From: Paratissierella segnis
GTDB lineage: Bacteria; Bacillota; Clostridia; Tissierellales; Tissierellaceae
Reading direction: 5' to 3'
NCBI RefSeq assembly: GCF_014385195.1
Contig: NZ_JACRTG010000016.1
Span: 248,001-312,000 of the forward strand
Length of the DNA: 64,000 nucleotides
Positions within the stretch are counted from its first letter, which is position 1; each line of letters starts with the position of its first letter. Below are positions 1 through 8,617 of this stretch, piece after piece. The notes under the pieces are model-generated. The model was not told the DNA's origin, ran no database searches, and saw only the letters and a list, made by a program, of their open reading frames with translations. Both the position numbers and the translations under genes were made by a program.

Positions 1-857
1 GGAGTAATCATTACATTGCTCACACTTATAACTTGAGTCTTATCCGCACTGTCTATAAATTGTTTAACATAATTATTTTCCGGATGATCGCTCATCTCTT
101 CGGGTGTTGCTATCTGTATTAATTCTCCGTCTTTCATAATAGCAACCTTATCTCCCAATTTAAATGCTTCATTTATATCATGGGTTATAAAAACTATAGT
201 TTTATCCAACTTACTTTGGATTTTTAGTAGCTCAAATTGCATATCCTTTCTTACCAACGGGTCTAAGGCAGAGAATGGTTCATCCATAAGCAAAATTTCA
301 GGATCATTCGCCAACGCTCTCGCTATACCGACTCTTTGCATCATTCCCCCTGAAAGAGATGAGATAGGCTCGTTTTCCAATCCTTTCAATCCTACCATGT
401 TTATCATTTCCATAGCCTTTTCATGCCTTTCAGCTTTTGACATGCCTTTTACTTCCAGACCGTACTCAACATTTCCCAATATATCTCTGTGGGACATCAG
501 CCCAAAGTTTTGAAATACCATGGAGATTTTATTTCTTCTATAATCGTTTAATTCATGTTTGTTAAAATTTCCTATGTCTTTTCCATCGTATAATACATGA
601 CCGGAGGTAGGTTTATTTAGCATATTGAAGCATCTTACCAAAGTGGATTTACCTGAGCCTGAGAGTCCTATGATTACAAAGATTTCACCCTTTTTAATCT
701 CTAGAGATATATCCCAAATGGCTACGGTAACTCCGGTTTTAACATAAATTTCATCCTTATTTGCATTGGCTTTTTTCAATTTAATTGCTCTGTTTTTTTC
801 TGCACCATACAGTTTCGATAGATTTTGAACAGTCAATATAGTATCATTATTGTTCAT
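1..857 (-). CDS. opuAA: Glycine betaine/proline ABC transporter ATP-binding protein (partial, C-terminus beyond window)
   Basis: ATPase of an osmoprotectant importer that powers betaine/proline uptake at the membrane. The translation from the ATG at 857 shows the OpuAA/ProV plan: an N-terminal extension, Walker A (GLSGSGKST, about residue 60), Q-loop (MVFQNFGLM), signature LSGGMMQRVGIARAL, Walker B (ILLMDEPFSALDP) and switch His (FITHD). The signature has Met where most family members have Gln (GGMQQRV). The reading frame is open to the window edge, so the C-terminal CBS domains expected in this family are not visible. Its start overlaps the end of the permease fusion gene by 11 bases, so the two are translationally coupled and share the c-di-AMP riboswitch upstream. 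Family assignment is firm; substrate (betaine, proline or carnitine) is inferred. Confidence 0.93.
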   Translation of the reverse strand, partial: MNNNDTILTVQNLSKLYGAEKNRAIKLKKANANKDEIYVKTGVTVAIWDISLEIKKGEIFVIIGLSGSGKSTLVRCFNMLNKPTSGHVLYDGKDIGNFNKHELNDYRRNKISMVFQNFGLMSHRDILGNVEYGLEVKGMSKAERHEKAMEMINMVGLKGLENEPISSLSGGMMQRVGIARALANDPEILLMDEPFSALDPLVRKDMQFELLKIQSKLDKTIVFITHDINEAFKLGDKVAIMKDGELIQIATPEEMSDHPENNYVKQFIDSADKTQVISVSNVMIT

Positions 858-2688
858 CAGCTTTCACCTCGCTACCTTTTACAAATCCTTGAGTTATTCT
901 ATCTAGAATTACGGCTATTATAACAATTGCAGTTCCGGAAATTAATCCTCTGCCAATTTCAACTCTGTTTACTCCTATTAAGACTTCCATTCCCAATCCT
1001 GTTGCACCAATCATAGATGTTGTTACAACCATGGACATAGCCATCATTAAGGTTTGGTTTACTCCTGTCATAATAGTAGGTAGTGCCTGGGGTACTTGTA
1101 CCTTGATTAATGATTGCCATTTGGTAGATCCGAATGCAATCGACGCTTCTACAACTTCTTTATCAATTTGCCTTATACCATGACTGGTTAGCCGAATAAT
1201 AGGTACAATAGCATAAATTGTAGTTGCTATTACTGCCGGAGGCTTTCCCAGTCCAAAGAACAGTAAAGCTGGGATTAGATATACAAATACAGGCATGGTC
1301 TGCATTGTATCAAGAATAGGACGAACAATTGCATTGGCTCTGTCACTAGTAGATATAAGAATTCCCAAAGGAAATCCTAAAGATAAAGAAATTATTACTG
1401 ATGCAATAACTATTGACAATGTTTCGTTCATTAATGACCAAAGCCCTAATGAACCTATAAGGAATAATAATACTGAGTATATAATTCCTGTAGTAATTTT
1501 ACCACTCAATTTCCAACCTGCTAAAAATACAATTATCAAGGTTATAAACCACGGAATGAAATTTAATACAGCATTTATTCCATTTACCAATTTTCCCAAG
1601 AAAACTCTGATGCTATTGAAGAAGGAATCATATTTTATGCTAAAATCCCTCACAATATTATCTATACTATTTACGTTTAATGGTATTCGTATGGGGAAAT
1701 CCAGTATGCCTTTAGCTTTAGATTCTGTCCCTTCATTTAAGTAGGATCTTATGATTTCGGCTTCATCAGGATTTAACCATTTATCGATTAATTCGTCGTG
1801 TTCTTTTAAAAACCATATAGCCGTGTCATTATAATCAGCATCATAATCCTGCATATAAGCAAGCGCTTCAGACGTTAATGCGCTTGATGTTTCATATTTT
1901 GTTAAAAATTCCACTATTTCCGGTTCTTCATCATAGAAATCATTGCTTACACCTACTGTAACCGGGACAGGCGGTAACTCTGTTTTTCCTTCTTTATAAG
2001 TGGATTCATCAAAAGGCTCATCCTCCAATAATACAAAATCATATTTTCCCATAAGCCAAGTCGGCTCCCAATAATAAGCGACAACAGGCTCTTCTTTTTC
2101 ATATGCTGATGTGATGGCTGAAGCTAATGCAGCATCTGATCCCGGTCTGAAATAGATGAAATTCTCATCAAGTCCATAATATAGATATTTATTATGCATT
2201 ATTTCATCTACTTCCCACCCGGGAATAGCTCCATATACTCTTCCTTTATCAGGATACTCATCATCCGGGAAAATATCGGGATATTTTTTCAAATCCCAGA
2301 CATACTTTAAATCAGGAGCATATTTGTCAATAACATACCTTGGAACGTAAAATCCTTGATAATTGTCACCAAAATTTAAGCCCAAATCTTTAAACTTGTC
2401 TTCTTTTACATCATTTTCATATGAGGCTATATTGCTGGTCCACACTTCCATATGGACATCTATTTCACCCTTTAATAGTCCTTCGTGCAATACTGTAGTT
2501 GAACCCGGGACTTCACTCCATTGATAACCATATACTTGTTCAATTATTAAGCCGGCAACAGCATTATGGAATTTGTTGCTGTCCCATCCGGCATCAGCAA
2601 ATTTTATCTCCTTCGTCGCTCCTTCAGAATAACCTATAGAAGAAGTTAAAATTATGATTATTAAAACAAAACTAATAATTTTTTTCAT
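847..2688 (-). CDS. Glycine betaine ABC transporter: substrate-binding protein fused to permease (binding domain first)
   Basis: 613-residue fusion for compatible-solute uptake. Residues 1-23 form a hydrophobic signal/anchor without a lipobox. Residues about 25-320 are an OpuAC-type binding domain rich in Trp/Tyr that could form the cation-pi cage (FADAGWDSN, HMEVWTSN, IPGWEVDE, YYWEPTW). Residues about 355-610 are an OpuAB/ProW permease with several membrane helices and the EAA-type loop (EASIAFGSTKWQSLIKVQVPQ has the E-A...G pattern). The domain order is the reverse of the lactococcal OpuABC fusion, where the permease comes first. The gene follows the riboswitch and terminator at 2766-2945 and overlaps the ATPase gene downstream. 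Start: ATG at 2688, preceded by a GAAGGTGG ribosome site. Confidence 0.93.
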   Translation of the reverse strand: MKKIISFVLIIIILTSSIGYSEGATKEIKFADAGWDSNKFHNAVAGLIIEQVYGYQWSEVPGSTTVLHEGLLKGEIDVHMEVWTSNIASYENDVKEDKFKDLGLNFGDNYQGFYVPRYVIDKYAPDLKYVWDLKKYPDIFPDDEYPDKGRVYGAIPGWEVDEIMHNKYLYYGLDENFIYFRPGSDAALASAITSAYEKEEPVVAYYWEPTWLMGKYDFVLLEDEPFDESTYKEGKTELPPVPVTVGVSNDFYDEEPEIVEFLTKYETSSALTSEALAYMQDYDADYNDTAIWFLKEHDELIDKWLNPDEAEIIRSYLNEGTESKAKGILDFPIRIPLNVNSIDNIVRDFSIKYDSFFNSIRVFLGKLVNGINAVLNFIPWFITLIIVFLAGWKLSGKITTGIIYSVLLFLIGSLGLWSLMNETLSIVIASVIISLSLGFPLGILISTSDRANAIVRPILDTMQTMPVFVYLIPALLFFGLGKPPAVIATTIYAIVPIIRLTSHGIRQIDKEVVEASIAFGSTKWQSLIKVQVPQALPTIMTGVNQTLMMAMSMVVTTSMIGATGLGMEVLIGVNRVEIGRGLISGTAIVIIAVILDRITQGFVKGSEVKADEQ

Positions 2689-2765
2689 ATAACCACCTTC
2701 TTTTCATTTATTTTACCAATGAAAAGCATATAACATACATTTAAATTTTGTCATATTTATCTTCC

Positions 2766-2803
2766 TCAAAAAAACATAAAAAAGACTATGGAGTTCCATA
2801 GTC
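2766..2803 (-). terminator. Intrinsic terminator of the c-di-AMP riboswitch leader
   Basis: On the minus strand, an 8-bp perfect stem (GACTATGG / CCATAGTC, 4-base loop) is followed by a T-rich run (TTTTTTATGTTTTTTTG). It lies between the riboswitch aptamer and the betaine transporter gene, which is the position of an expression platform. Ligand binding would be expected to favour termination. Confidence 0.85.
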
Positions 2804-2821
2804 CTGAAATCAGTACAATAT

Positions 2822-2945
2822 GACCCCCTTTAAATGCCTACGAGGTTAGCTGCCGGGTTAGGGTAAAGGGCACCCCTCCTCATTGGATTAACCCCATTGA
2901 TTGGTTCCCCCGTTTCTTAAAAAGAATTAAGCATGCAATTCATTT
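2822..2945 (-). promoter_or_regulatory. c-di-AMP riboswitch (ydaO/yuaA type)
   Basis: The minus-strand RNA carries conserved pieces of the ydaO class in order: GCTTAATTC near the 5' end, AAGAAACGGGGGAACC, ATGGGGTTAATCC, and the diagnostic 3' block CAGCTAACCTCGTAGGC. Class members commonly sit before osmolyte and potassium transport genes and switch them off when c-di-AMP is high; here the target is the betaine transporter operon, which fits. A terminator lies between the aptamer and the start codon. Boundaries are approximate. Confidence 0.92.
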
Positions 2946-2974
2946 ATTCAACTATTAGCTTAAACACATTTTTT

Positions 2975-3003
2975 AGTATAACACAAAATTTTACTTTCAT
3001 CAA
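2975..3003 (-). promoter_or_regulatory. Vegetative (sigma-A type) promoter for the riboswitch-controlled betaine operon
   Basis: On the minus strand TTGATG and TATACT are separated by 17 bases, placing the transcript start about 25-30 bases before the riboswitch. The match and spacing are good; no experimental start is known. Confidence 0.7.
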
Positions 3004-3239
3004 ATTCTAAAAGGGAAAGGCCAAGTTATGGTTTGGTTAAGTACAATTTAAAATTCAATATTAAATTGTAACTTTTTTGTAACTATTCTTTTTAAATTTG
3101 CTATAAAGCTAAATAATTAGGCATTTGGGAGCTAAGGCGATACACAATTATTTTCATTCAATAAACGTTCCCAATTAGAAAATCAACAAAATATGAGCAA
3201 ATTACGTAAAATTTGTCATAGATTAGAAGTTAAAAGCTA

Positions 3240-3267
3240 TTGACATTAATGCAGTATAAGGGTATAG
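3240..3267 (+). promoter_or_regulatory. Vegetative promoter for the DUF3798 ABC operon
   Basis: TTGACA at 3240-3245 and TATAGT at 3262-3267 are separated by 16 bases, about 120 bases before the first gene. The predicted transcript has a structured leader. The rest of the 2946-3390 gap is AT-rich with no gene that I can see. Confidence 0.65.
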
Positions 3268-3284
3268 TAGATAAAAATAAATAT

Positions 3285-3350
3285 AATACTTTCTGAAATT
3301 TCAAATCATTTGTTAGCTGCTCATATGATTTTTAAAATTTCTAAAGTATT
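3285..3350 (+). promoter_or_regulatory. Long imperfect hairpin in the leader of the DUF3798 operon
   Basis: The segments 3285-3309 and 3325-3350 are imperfect inverted repeats: AATACTTT and ATTTC blocks on the left match AAATT and AAAGTATT blocks on the right, closing a loop of about 15 bases. No T-run follows, so it is not a simple terminator. It lies between the predicted promoter and the ribosome site (AGGAGG at about 3380) and could act on RNA stability or bind a regulator. Function unknown. Confidence 0.5.
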
Positions 3351-3390
3351 AAGAAATTAAAAGTAGAGCTGTGTAAAAAGGAGGAAAATT

Positions 3391-4641
3391 ATGTTTAAGA
3401 AATCATTATTAATTGTACTAAGTATAATGATGGTAATAAGTCTTGTAGCATGTACTCAAGGCGAAGCTCCCCAGACTAATGGAGATGTCGAAGCACCGGC
3501 AACTGACGGAGCGGACGGCGAAGGTAAAATGCATATAGGTATTGTTACCGGTACTGTATCACAAGGCGAAGATGAATTGCGTGGTGCAGAGGCAATGATA
3601 GAAAAATATGGAGACGCAGATCAAGGTGGCATGATCAAACATGTTACTTATCCGGATAATTTTATGCAGGAAGCAGAAACAACTATAGCACAAATTGTAG
3701 GATTGGCTGATGACCCTGATATGAAGGTAATTGTTGTAAATCAAGCAGTTCCTGGAACTTCAGCGGCTTTCCATGAAATCAGAGAAAGAAGACCTGATAT
3801 TATACTTTTAGCTAACTCTTCACAAGAAGATACGGCTATGATCGAAGAAGCTGCAGATCTAGTAGTAGATCCGGATAATATTAATCGTGGATATTTAATG
3901 GTATTGGCTGCTAAGAAGATGGGTGCTAAGACTTTTGTTCATATTTCATTCCCAAGACATATGAGTATTGAATTATTGTCATTGAGAAGAAACATTATTG
4001 AAGAAGCTTGTAAAGACTTAGGACTTACATTTGTTCAAGAAACAGCTCCGGATCCAATGAGCGATGTGGGTATTCCTGGAGCACAACAATTTATCTTGGA
4101 AAAAATGCCGGCATGGGTTGAAAAATATGGTAAGGATACAGCATTCTTTGCTACAAATGATGCTCAAACAGAACCTCTGTTAAAGAAAGTTGCTGAATTG
4201 GGAGCAATATTTGTTGAACCGGATTTACCATCACCAATTATGGGTTACCCTGGCGCATTTGGTATTGAATTAAAAGAAGAAGCAGGAGATTGGGAAGCAA
4301 TTCTAAAGAAAGTAGAAGAAACTGTAGTAGAAAAAGGTGGAGCTCACAGAATGGGAACTTGGGCTTATTCCTATGGATATACTGCTACTCAAGCTTTAGC
4401 TGAATATGGTAAAAATGTAGTTGAAGGCACCATGGAAAAAGATAATCTTGAGGATGTATTAAAGGCATTTAGTGAATTCACACCGGGTGCTGAATGGAAT
4501 GGTTCTTTATATCTAGATCAGGTAAGCGGCAATGAAATAAAAAATCATGTTATGGTATACCAAGATACTTATGTATTTGGTGAAGGTTATCTAGGGAATA
4601 CTAGTGTAGAGGTTCCTGAAAAATATAGAAATCTTAAGTAA
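3391..4641 (+). CDS. DUF3798 family lipoprotein, probable ABC transporter substrate-binding protein
   Basis: 416 residues. Residues 1-21 are a lipoprotein signal ending in the lipobox LVAC, so the mature protein should be lipid-anchored outside the membrane. A short acidic Ala/Thr linker is followed by a periplasmic-binding-like fold (HIGIVTGTVSQGEDELRGAE, repeated alpha/beta pattern, AFFATNDAQTEP). I recognise the sequence as the DUF3798 family, whose ligand is not established. It is the first gene of an operon with a two-domain sugar-type ATPase and two permeases, so it very probably supplies substrate to that importer. An 11-bp perfect hairpin follows the gene, as is common after highly expressed binding-protein genes. 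Start ATG has AGGAGG seven bases upstream. Confidence 0.85.
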   Translation: MFKKSLLIVLSIMMVISLVACTQGEAPQTNGDVEAPATDGADGEGKMHIGIVTGTVSQGEDELRGAEAMIEKYGDADQGGMIKHVTYPDNFMQEAETTIAQIVGLADDPDMKVIVVNQAVPGTSAAFHEIRERRPDIILLANSSQEDTAMIEEAADLVVDPDNINRGYLMVLAAKKMGAKTFVHISFPRHMSIELLSLRRNIIEEACKDLGLTFVQETAPDPMSDVGIPGAQQFILEKMPAWVEKYGKDTAFFATNDAQTEPLLKKVAELGAIFVEPDLPSPIMGYPGAFGIELKEEAGDWEAILKKVEETVVEKGGAHRMGTWAYSYGYTATQALAEYGKNVVEGTMEKDNLEDVLKAFSEFTPGAEWNGSLYLDQVSGNEIKNHVMVYQDTYVFGEGYLGNTSVEVPEKYRNLK

Positions 4642-4667
4642 GATATTAAGTAAGATATAGATACTTT

Positions 4668-4698
4668 ATGGAACGGTCCCGTATAGAGACCGTTCCAT
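4668..4698 (+). other. Intercistronic hairpin after the DUF3798 binding-protein gene
   Basis: ATGGAACGGTC (4668-4678) pairs perfectly with GACCGTTCCAT (4688-4698). There is no T-run, so it more likely protects the upstream mRNA or causes partial termination, giving more binding protein than transporter. A similar hairpin follows the sugar-binding protein at 38931-38956. Confidence 0.65.
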
Positions 4699-4728
4699 AT
4701 ATATGAATAGACATTTGGAGGTGAATCT

Positions 4729-6339
4729 ATGTCCGAGACAGAGGCATTACTAGAAATAAAAAATGTCGGGAAAGAATATGATGGCAACCGCGTTTTAAAA
4801 GACATAAATTTTACGGTAGATAAAGGAAAAATAGTTGGTTTAGTTGGTGAAAATGGAGCTGGTAAGTCCACTCTTATGAATATCCTATTTGGCATGAATG
4901 TAATTGTTGAAACAGGTGGTTACGAAGGAGAAATCTATTTTGACGGCAAAAAGGTAAATTTTAAAGATCCGGTGGATGCATTAAATGCAGGAATTGGTAT
5001 GGTGCATCAAGAATTTTCGCTTATACCGGGGTTTACTGTAGCAGAAAATATACTTTTAAATATGGAAAAAACTCAACAAAGCGTAATTTCAAAAGTATTA
5101 GGTAAAAGATTAGATACAATTGATTTACCTAGTATCCATGAAAGTGCCCGGAGTGCAATAGATAAATTGGGAGTACAATTGGATTCTCAAAGTTTAGTAT
5201 CAGAAATGCCGGTAGGACATAAACAATTTATAGAAATTGCCCGAGAGATAAATCGTGAGAAGGTTAAGCTTATCATATTGGATGAGCCCACAGCGGTTCT
5301 AACAGAGACTGAGGCAGATATTTTACTAAAATCTATGAGAAGATTAGCTGATATGGGAGTGTCAATTATATTTATATCTCATAGACTACGCGAGATTACA
5401 GAGGTCTCAGATAAGATAGTAGTTCTACGAGATGGGCAAGTAGTAGTAGAAACACCGGCGGAAGGTGTTGACATAGGGCAAGTAGCCAAGTGGATGGTAG
5501 GTAGAGATGTAGATACTGAAAATATAAAGACTAGTAAAGTTGATAAAATAGAAAACAAAGAAATCATTATGGAGGTTAAAAATCTTTGGGTCGATATGCC
5601 GGGAGAAACAGTGAAGGATGTATCACTAAAGATACATCAAGGTGAAATTCTCGGTATAGGCGGACTTGCCGGACAAGGGAAGTTAGGAATTCCAAATGGA
5701 ATCATGGGTTTGTTCCCTTCAGGCGGAGAGATTATTTTCGAAGGAAAATCCCTTCCGCTAAATAACACCTTAGAAGCACAAAAAAATGGTATTTCTTTCG
5801 TATCTGAAGACCGTAGAGGTGTAGGACTTTTGTTGGATGAATCTATTGATTGGAATATTACCTTTAATGCTATGCAAATTCAAGAAAGATTTATAAAACC
5901 TTATCTTGGAGGGCTTATAAAGTTCCGTGATGATAAGGCTATGAAAGAATGTGCGGATAAATATATTGATGAACTTGAAATTCGTTGTATTAATGAAAAG
6001 CAGCTGGCACGTAATCTCTCCGGAGGAAATCAACAAAAGGTGTGTCTGGCCAAAGCATTTGCTATGAACCCAAGATTGTTATTTGTTTCAGAGCCTACAA
6101 GAGGTATAGATATAGGTGCTAAAAGGCTAGTTCTGAATGCACTTGAAAAATATAATGAAGAAAACAATACAACAATTGTAATCATTTCTTCTGAATTGGA
6201 AGAATTAAGATCGATTAGCGATAGAGTAGCTATTGTCTGTGAAGGGAAAATCTTTGGTATTCTTCCTCCTGATGCTCCGGTAGAAAAATTTGGGCTGTTG
6301 ATGTCAGGGATACACACAAAAGAAGAAGGTGAAAAATAA
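4729..6339 (+). CDS. ABC transporter ATP-binding protein, two tandem ATPase domains (sugar/nucleoside type)
   Basis: 536 residues with two ATPase halves as in RbsA/MglA or BmpA-type nucleoside importers. Half 1 has Walker A GENGAGKST (about residue 41), Q-loop VHQEF and Walker B LIILDEPTAVL. Its signature region reads SEMPVGHKQFIEIARE, so the usual LSGG is degenerate. Half 2 has a degenerate P-loop (GLAGQGKLGI), an intact signature LSGGNQQKVCLAKA and VSEPTRGIDIGAK in place of a classical Walker B. This asymmetry is normal for the family. The stop codon overlaps the start of the first permease gene (TAATG). Substrate unknown; it depends on the DUF3798 protein. Confidence 0.92.
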   Translation: MSETEALLEIKNVGKEYDGNRVLKDINFTVDKGKIVGLVGENGAGKSTLMNILFGMNVIVETGGYEGEIYFDGKKVNFKDPVDALNAGIGMVHQEFSLIPGFTVAENILLNMEKTQQSVISKVLGKRLDTIDLPSIHESARSAIDKLGVQLDSQSLVSEMPVGHKQFIEIAREINREKVKLIILDEPTAVLTETEADILLKSMRRLADMGVSIIFISHRLREITEVSDKIVVLRDGQVVVETPAEGVDIGQVAKWMVGRDVDTENIKTSKVDKIENKEIIMEVKNLWVDMPGETVKDVSLKIHQGEILGIGGLAGQGKLGIPNGIMGLFPSGGEIIFEGKSLPLNNTLEAQKNGISFVSEDRRGVGLLLDESIDWNITFNAMQIQERFIKPYLGGLIKFRDDKAMKECADKYIDELEIRCINEKQLARNLSGGNQQKVCLAKAFAMNPRLLFVSEPTRGIDIGAKRLVLNALEKYNEENNTTIVIISSELEELRSISDRVAIVCEGKIFGILPPDAPVEKFGLLMSGIHTKEEGEK

Positions 6340-7373
6340 TGGCTGAAGTTAAGGGATTTGTTAAAAATATAGGATGGCCACGTATAATTATTGCTATATT
6401 TCTACTTTCGCTATTTATAGTAGCTCCTATTTTTGGAGTAAGAGTAGATACTTCTATACATGATGTTATCGTCCGTTTTGGTATGAATGCCATTATGGTA
6501 CTTTCAATGATTCCGATGATACAATCAGGATGTGGCTTAAATTTTGGAATTCCTGTTGGCTTAGTCGCAGGTATGCTTGGAGCCGTGATAAGTATTGAGT
6601 TCAATTTAACGGGTCTTTCAGGTATATTGGTTGCAATGGTAATAGGAGTTGCATTTGCAGCATTGTTCGGATTTTTATATGGATTGCTTTTAAATAGGGT
6701 AAAAGGTGACGAAATGATAATCGCTACATATGTAGGATTTTCATTCGTATTTTTTATGAACATGATGTGGCTTGTATTACCATTTAAGAACCCTGCAAGT
6801 GTTCAAGGATTTAAAGGCGAAGGACTGCGTGTTACTATCAGTGTAGAAGATTATTGGTTTAATATATTTAACAACTTTTTAAAGATAGACATAACAAAAT
6901 ATCTATCAATTCCGGTAGGAATGATTTTGGTATTTGCAATAATGGCATTGTTTGTATGGGCATTTTTTAAGACTAAAACAGGTACTGCAATTACAGCGGT
7001 AGGATCTAATCCGGATTATGCAAGAGCTTCAGGAATAAGCATTGATAAAATGCGTACAATTTCAGTAATGCTTTCCACAATGATTGCAGCTGTAGGAATG
7101 ATAGTGTATGAGCAGAGCTTTGGATTCATTCAAATGTACAATGCGCCGTCTGCATTTGCCTTTCCATCGGTCGCAGCAATTCTATTAGGTGGAGCTTCTG
7201 TAAACAAAGCAAGCATAACCAATGTAATCATAGGGACAATATTGTTCCAAGGCATTTTAACTATGACTCCATCTGTTATCAATAGTGCAATCAATATTGA
7301 TGTATCTGAAATAATTCGTATTGTTGTATCAAATGGAATGATAGTATATGCACTTACAAGGAAGGGGAAATAG
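6339..7373 (+). CDS. ABC transporter permease (BPD_transp_2 family), first of two
   Basis: 344-residue integral membrane protein with about eight to ten hydrophobic helices and the branched-chain/sugar permease pattern (GLNFGIPVGLVAGMLGAV; late loop GSNPDYARASGI, equivalent to the ATPase-coupling segment; LLGGASVNKASI). It overlaps the ATPase gene by one base and is followed five bases later by a second permease, so importer assembly is probably a heterodimeric membrane pore. The two permeases share the GxNFGxxxGxxAG and FLLGGA-type motifs and look like ancient duplicates. Confidence 0.9.
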   Translation: MAEVKGFVKNIGWPRIIIAIFLLSLFIVAPIFGVRVDTSIHDVIVRFGMNAIMVLSMIPMIQSGCGLNFGIPVGLVAGMLGAVISIEFNLTGLSGILVAMVIGVAFAALFGFLYGLLLNRVKGDEMIIATYVGFSFVFFMNMMWLVLPFKNPASVQGFKGEGLRVTISVEDYWFNIFNNFLKIDITKYLSIPVGMILVFAIMALFVWAFFKTKTGTAITAVGSNPDYARASGISIDKMRTISVMLSTMIAAVGMIVYEQSFGFIQMYNAPSAFAFPSVAAILLGGASVNKASITNVIIGTILFQGILTMTPSVINSAINIDVSEIIRIVVSNGMIVYALTRKGK

Positions 7374-7378
7374 AAGAA

Positions 7379-8485
7379 ATGAAAAATTTTGATAGAAAAA
7401 AATTAAATCGACTATTGACCGGTAGTGTTGTACCTTTGATGTTCCTGATTATTAGCTTAATTGCAATTCCGATTTCAAAATTTACAGGAGTTTATTTAGC
7501 GGATCAAATTGTAACTCGTTTGGTAAGAAATTCTTTTTTGGTATTGTCATTGCTTTTGCCTATTATGGCAGGAATGGGTATCAATTTCGGTATGACATTA
7601 GGTGCAATGGCAGGGCAAATAGGGCTTATATTCATAAATGACTGGGGTATAAAAGGAGCGCCCGGTCTTATCCTAGCTGCCATAGTTTCAACCCCAATTG
7701 CAATATTGCTTGGATATTTTGGAGGCAAGGTTTTAAATAGAGCCAAAGGACGAGAGATGATTACATCCATGATGTTAGGTCTATTTATATCAGGCATCTA
7801 TCAGTTCTTCCTTTTGTATTTATGCGGTTCTGTTATACCGTTTAAGAATCCTGGGTTATTGCTTTCGAGGGGTTATGGAGTTCGTAATGCTTTAAATTTG
7901 ATTACAGCAAAGGGTTTTGATAGTCTGCTGTTAATAAAAATTGGCGGAGTAAATATTCCGGTTGGAACATTTCTAATAATAGGCTTAATTTGCTTGTTTA
8001 CCGTTTGGTTTAAAAATACTAAATTAGGTCATGATATGAGAGCTGTAGGGCAAGATATGTCAGTTTCAGGATCTGCTGGTATAGATGTAGAAAAAACTCG
8101 TATTCAATCCATCATCATTTCCACCGTATTGGCATGTTATGGGCAAATCATTTATCTACAGAATATAGGTACTCTTAACACATATAATGGAGCAGACCAA
8201 GCTGCATTGTTTGCTGCAGCGTCACTATTGGTTGGAGGAGCTACTGTGGCAAAAGCTACAATATCCAATGCTATAATAGGGACTGCACTTTTCCATTTAA
8301 TGTTTTTGGTAATGCCTGTAGCCGGTAAATATATTACAGGTCAAGCAATGATTGGTGAATATTTCCGTATGTTCGTTTCATATGGAGTAGTTACACTTGC
8401 GTTGATACTGCACTCTTGGAAACGACAAAAGGATAAGGAAATGGATCGGAGACTGGATAGGGAAATAAGTTCCGCACCAAAATAA
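7379..8485 (+). CDS. ABC transporter permease (BPD_transp_2 family), second of two
   Basis: 368 residues, multi-pass membrane protein paralogous to the preceding permease: GMGINFGMTLGAMAGQIGL, GREMITSMMLGL, coupling segment AVGQDMSVSGSAGIDVEK, and LLVGGATVAKATI. A charged C-terminal tail (KRQKDKEMDRRLDREI) should be cytoplasmic. It is the last gene of the four-gene operon, closed by the strong terminator at 8488-8540. Transport of a sugar, nucleoside or related small molecule is inferred only from the family. Confidence 0.9.
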   Translation: MKNFDRKKLNRLLTGSVVPLMFLIISLIAIPISKFTGVYLADQIVTRLVRNSFLVLSLLLPIMAGMGINFGMTLGAMAGQIGLIFINDWGIKGAPGLILAAIVSTPIAILLGYFGGKVLNRAKGREMITSMMLGLFISGIYQFFLLYLCGSVIPFKNPGLLLSRGYGVRNALNLITAKGFDSLLLIKIGGVNIPVGTFLIIGLICLFTVWFKNTKLGHDMRAVGQDMSVSGSAGIDVEKTRIQSIIISTVLACYGQIIYLQNIGTLNTYNGADQAALFAAASLLVGGATVAKATISNAIIGTALFHLMFLVMPVAGKYITGQAMIGEYFRMFVSYGVVTLALILHSWKRQKDKEMDRRLDREISSAPK

Positions 8486-8487
8486 GG

Positions 8488-8540
8488 ATCATTAGGTAAT
8501 TGGTGATGCTTCACTAATTACCTAATGATTTTTTTATTTT
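8488..8540 (+). terminator. Intrinsic terminator of the DUF3798 ABC operon
   Basis: A 19-bp perfect stem (8488-8506 with 8511-8529; arm begins ATCATTAGGTAATTGG) with a TGCT loop is followed by TTTTTTTATTTTT. Confidence 0.95.
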
Positions 8541-8617
8541 TATTTGTAATTATTTTGTAATATTTTAATGCTATAATAACTTATAGTCAAAATACGAAAA
8601 AAGGAGAAAGATATGCT

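Noticed and set aside
1295..1744. 149-codon + strand frame inside the betaine transporter fusion gene
   Set aside because: It is antisense to a clearly conserved permease and has no family features; an open-frame artefact.
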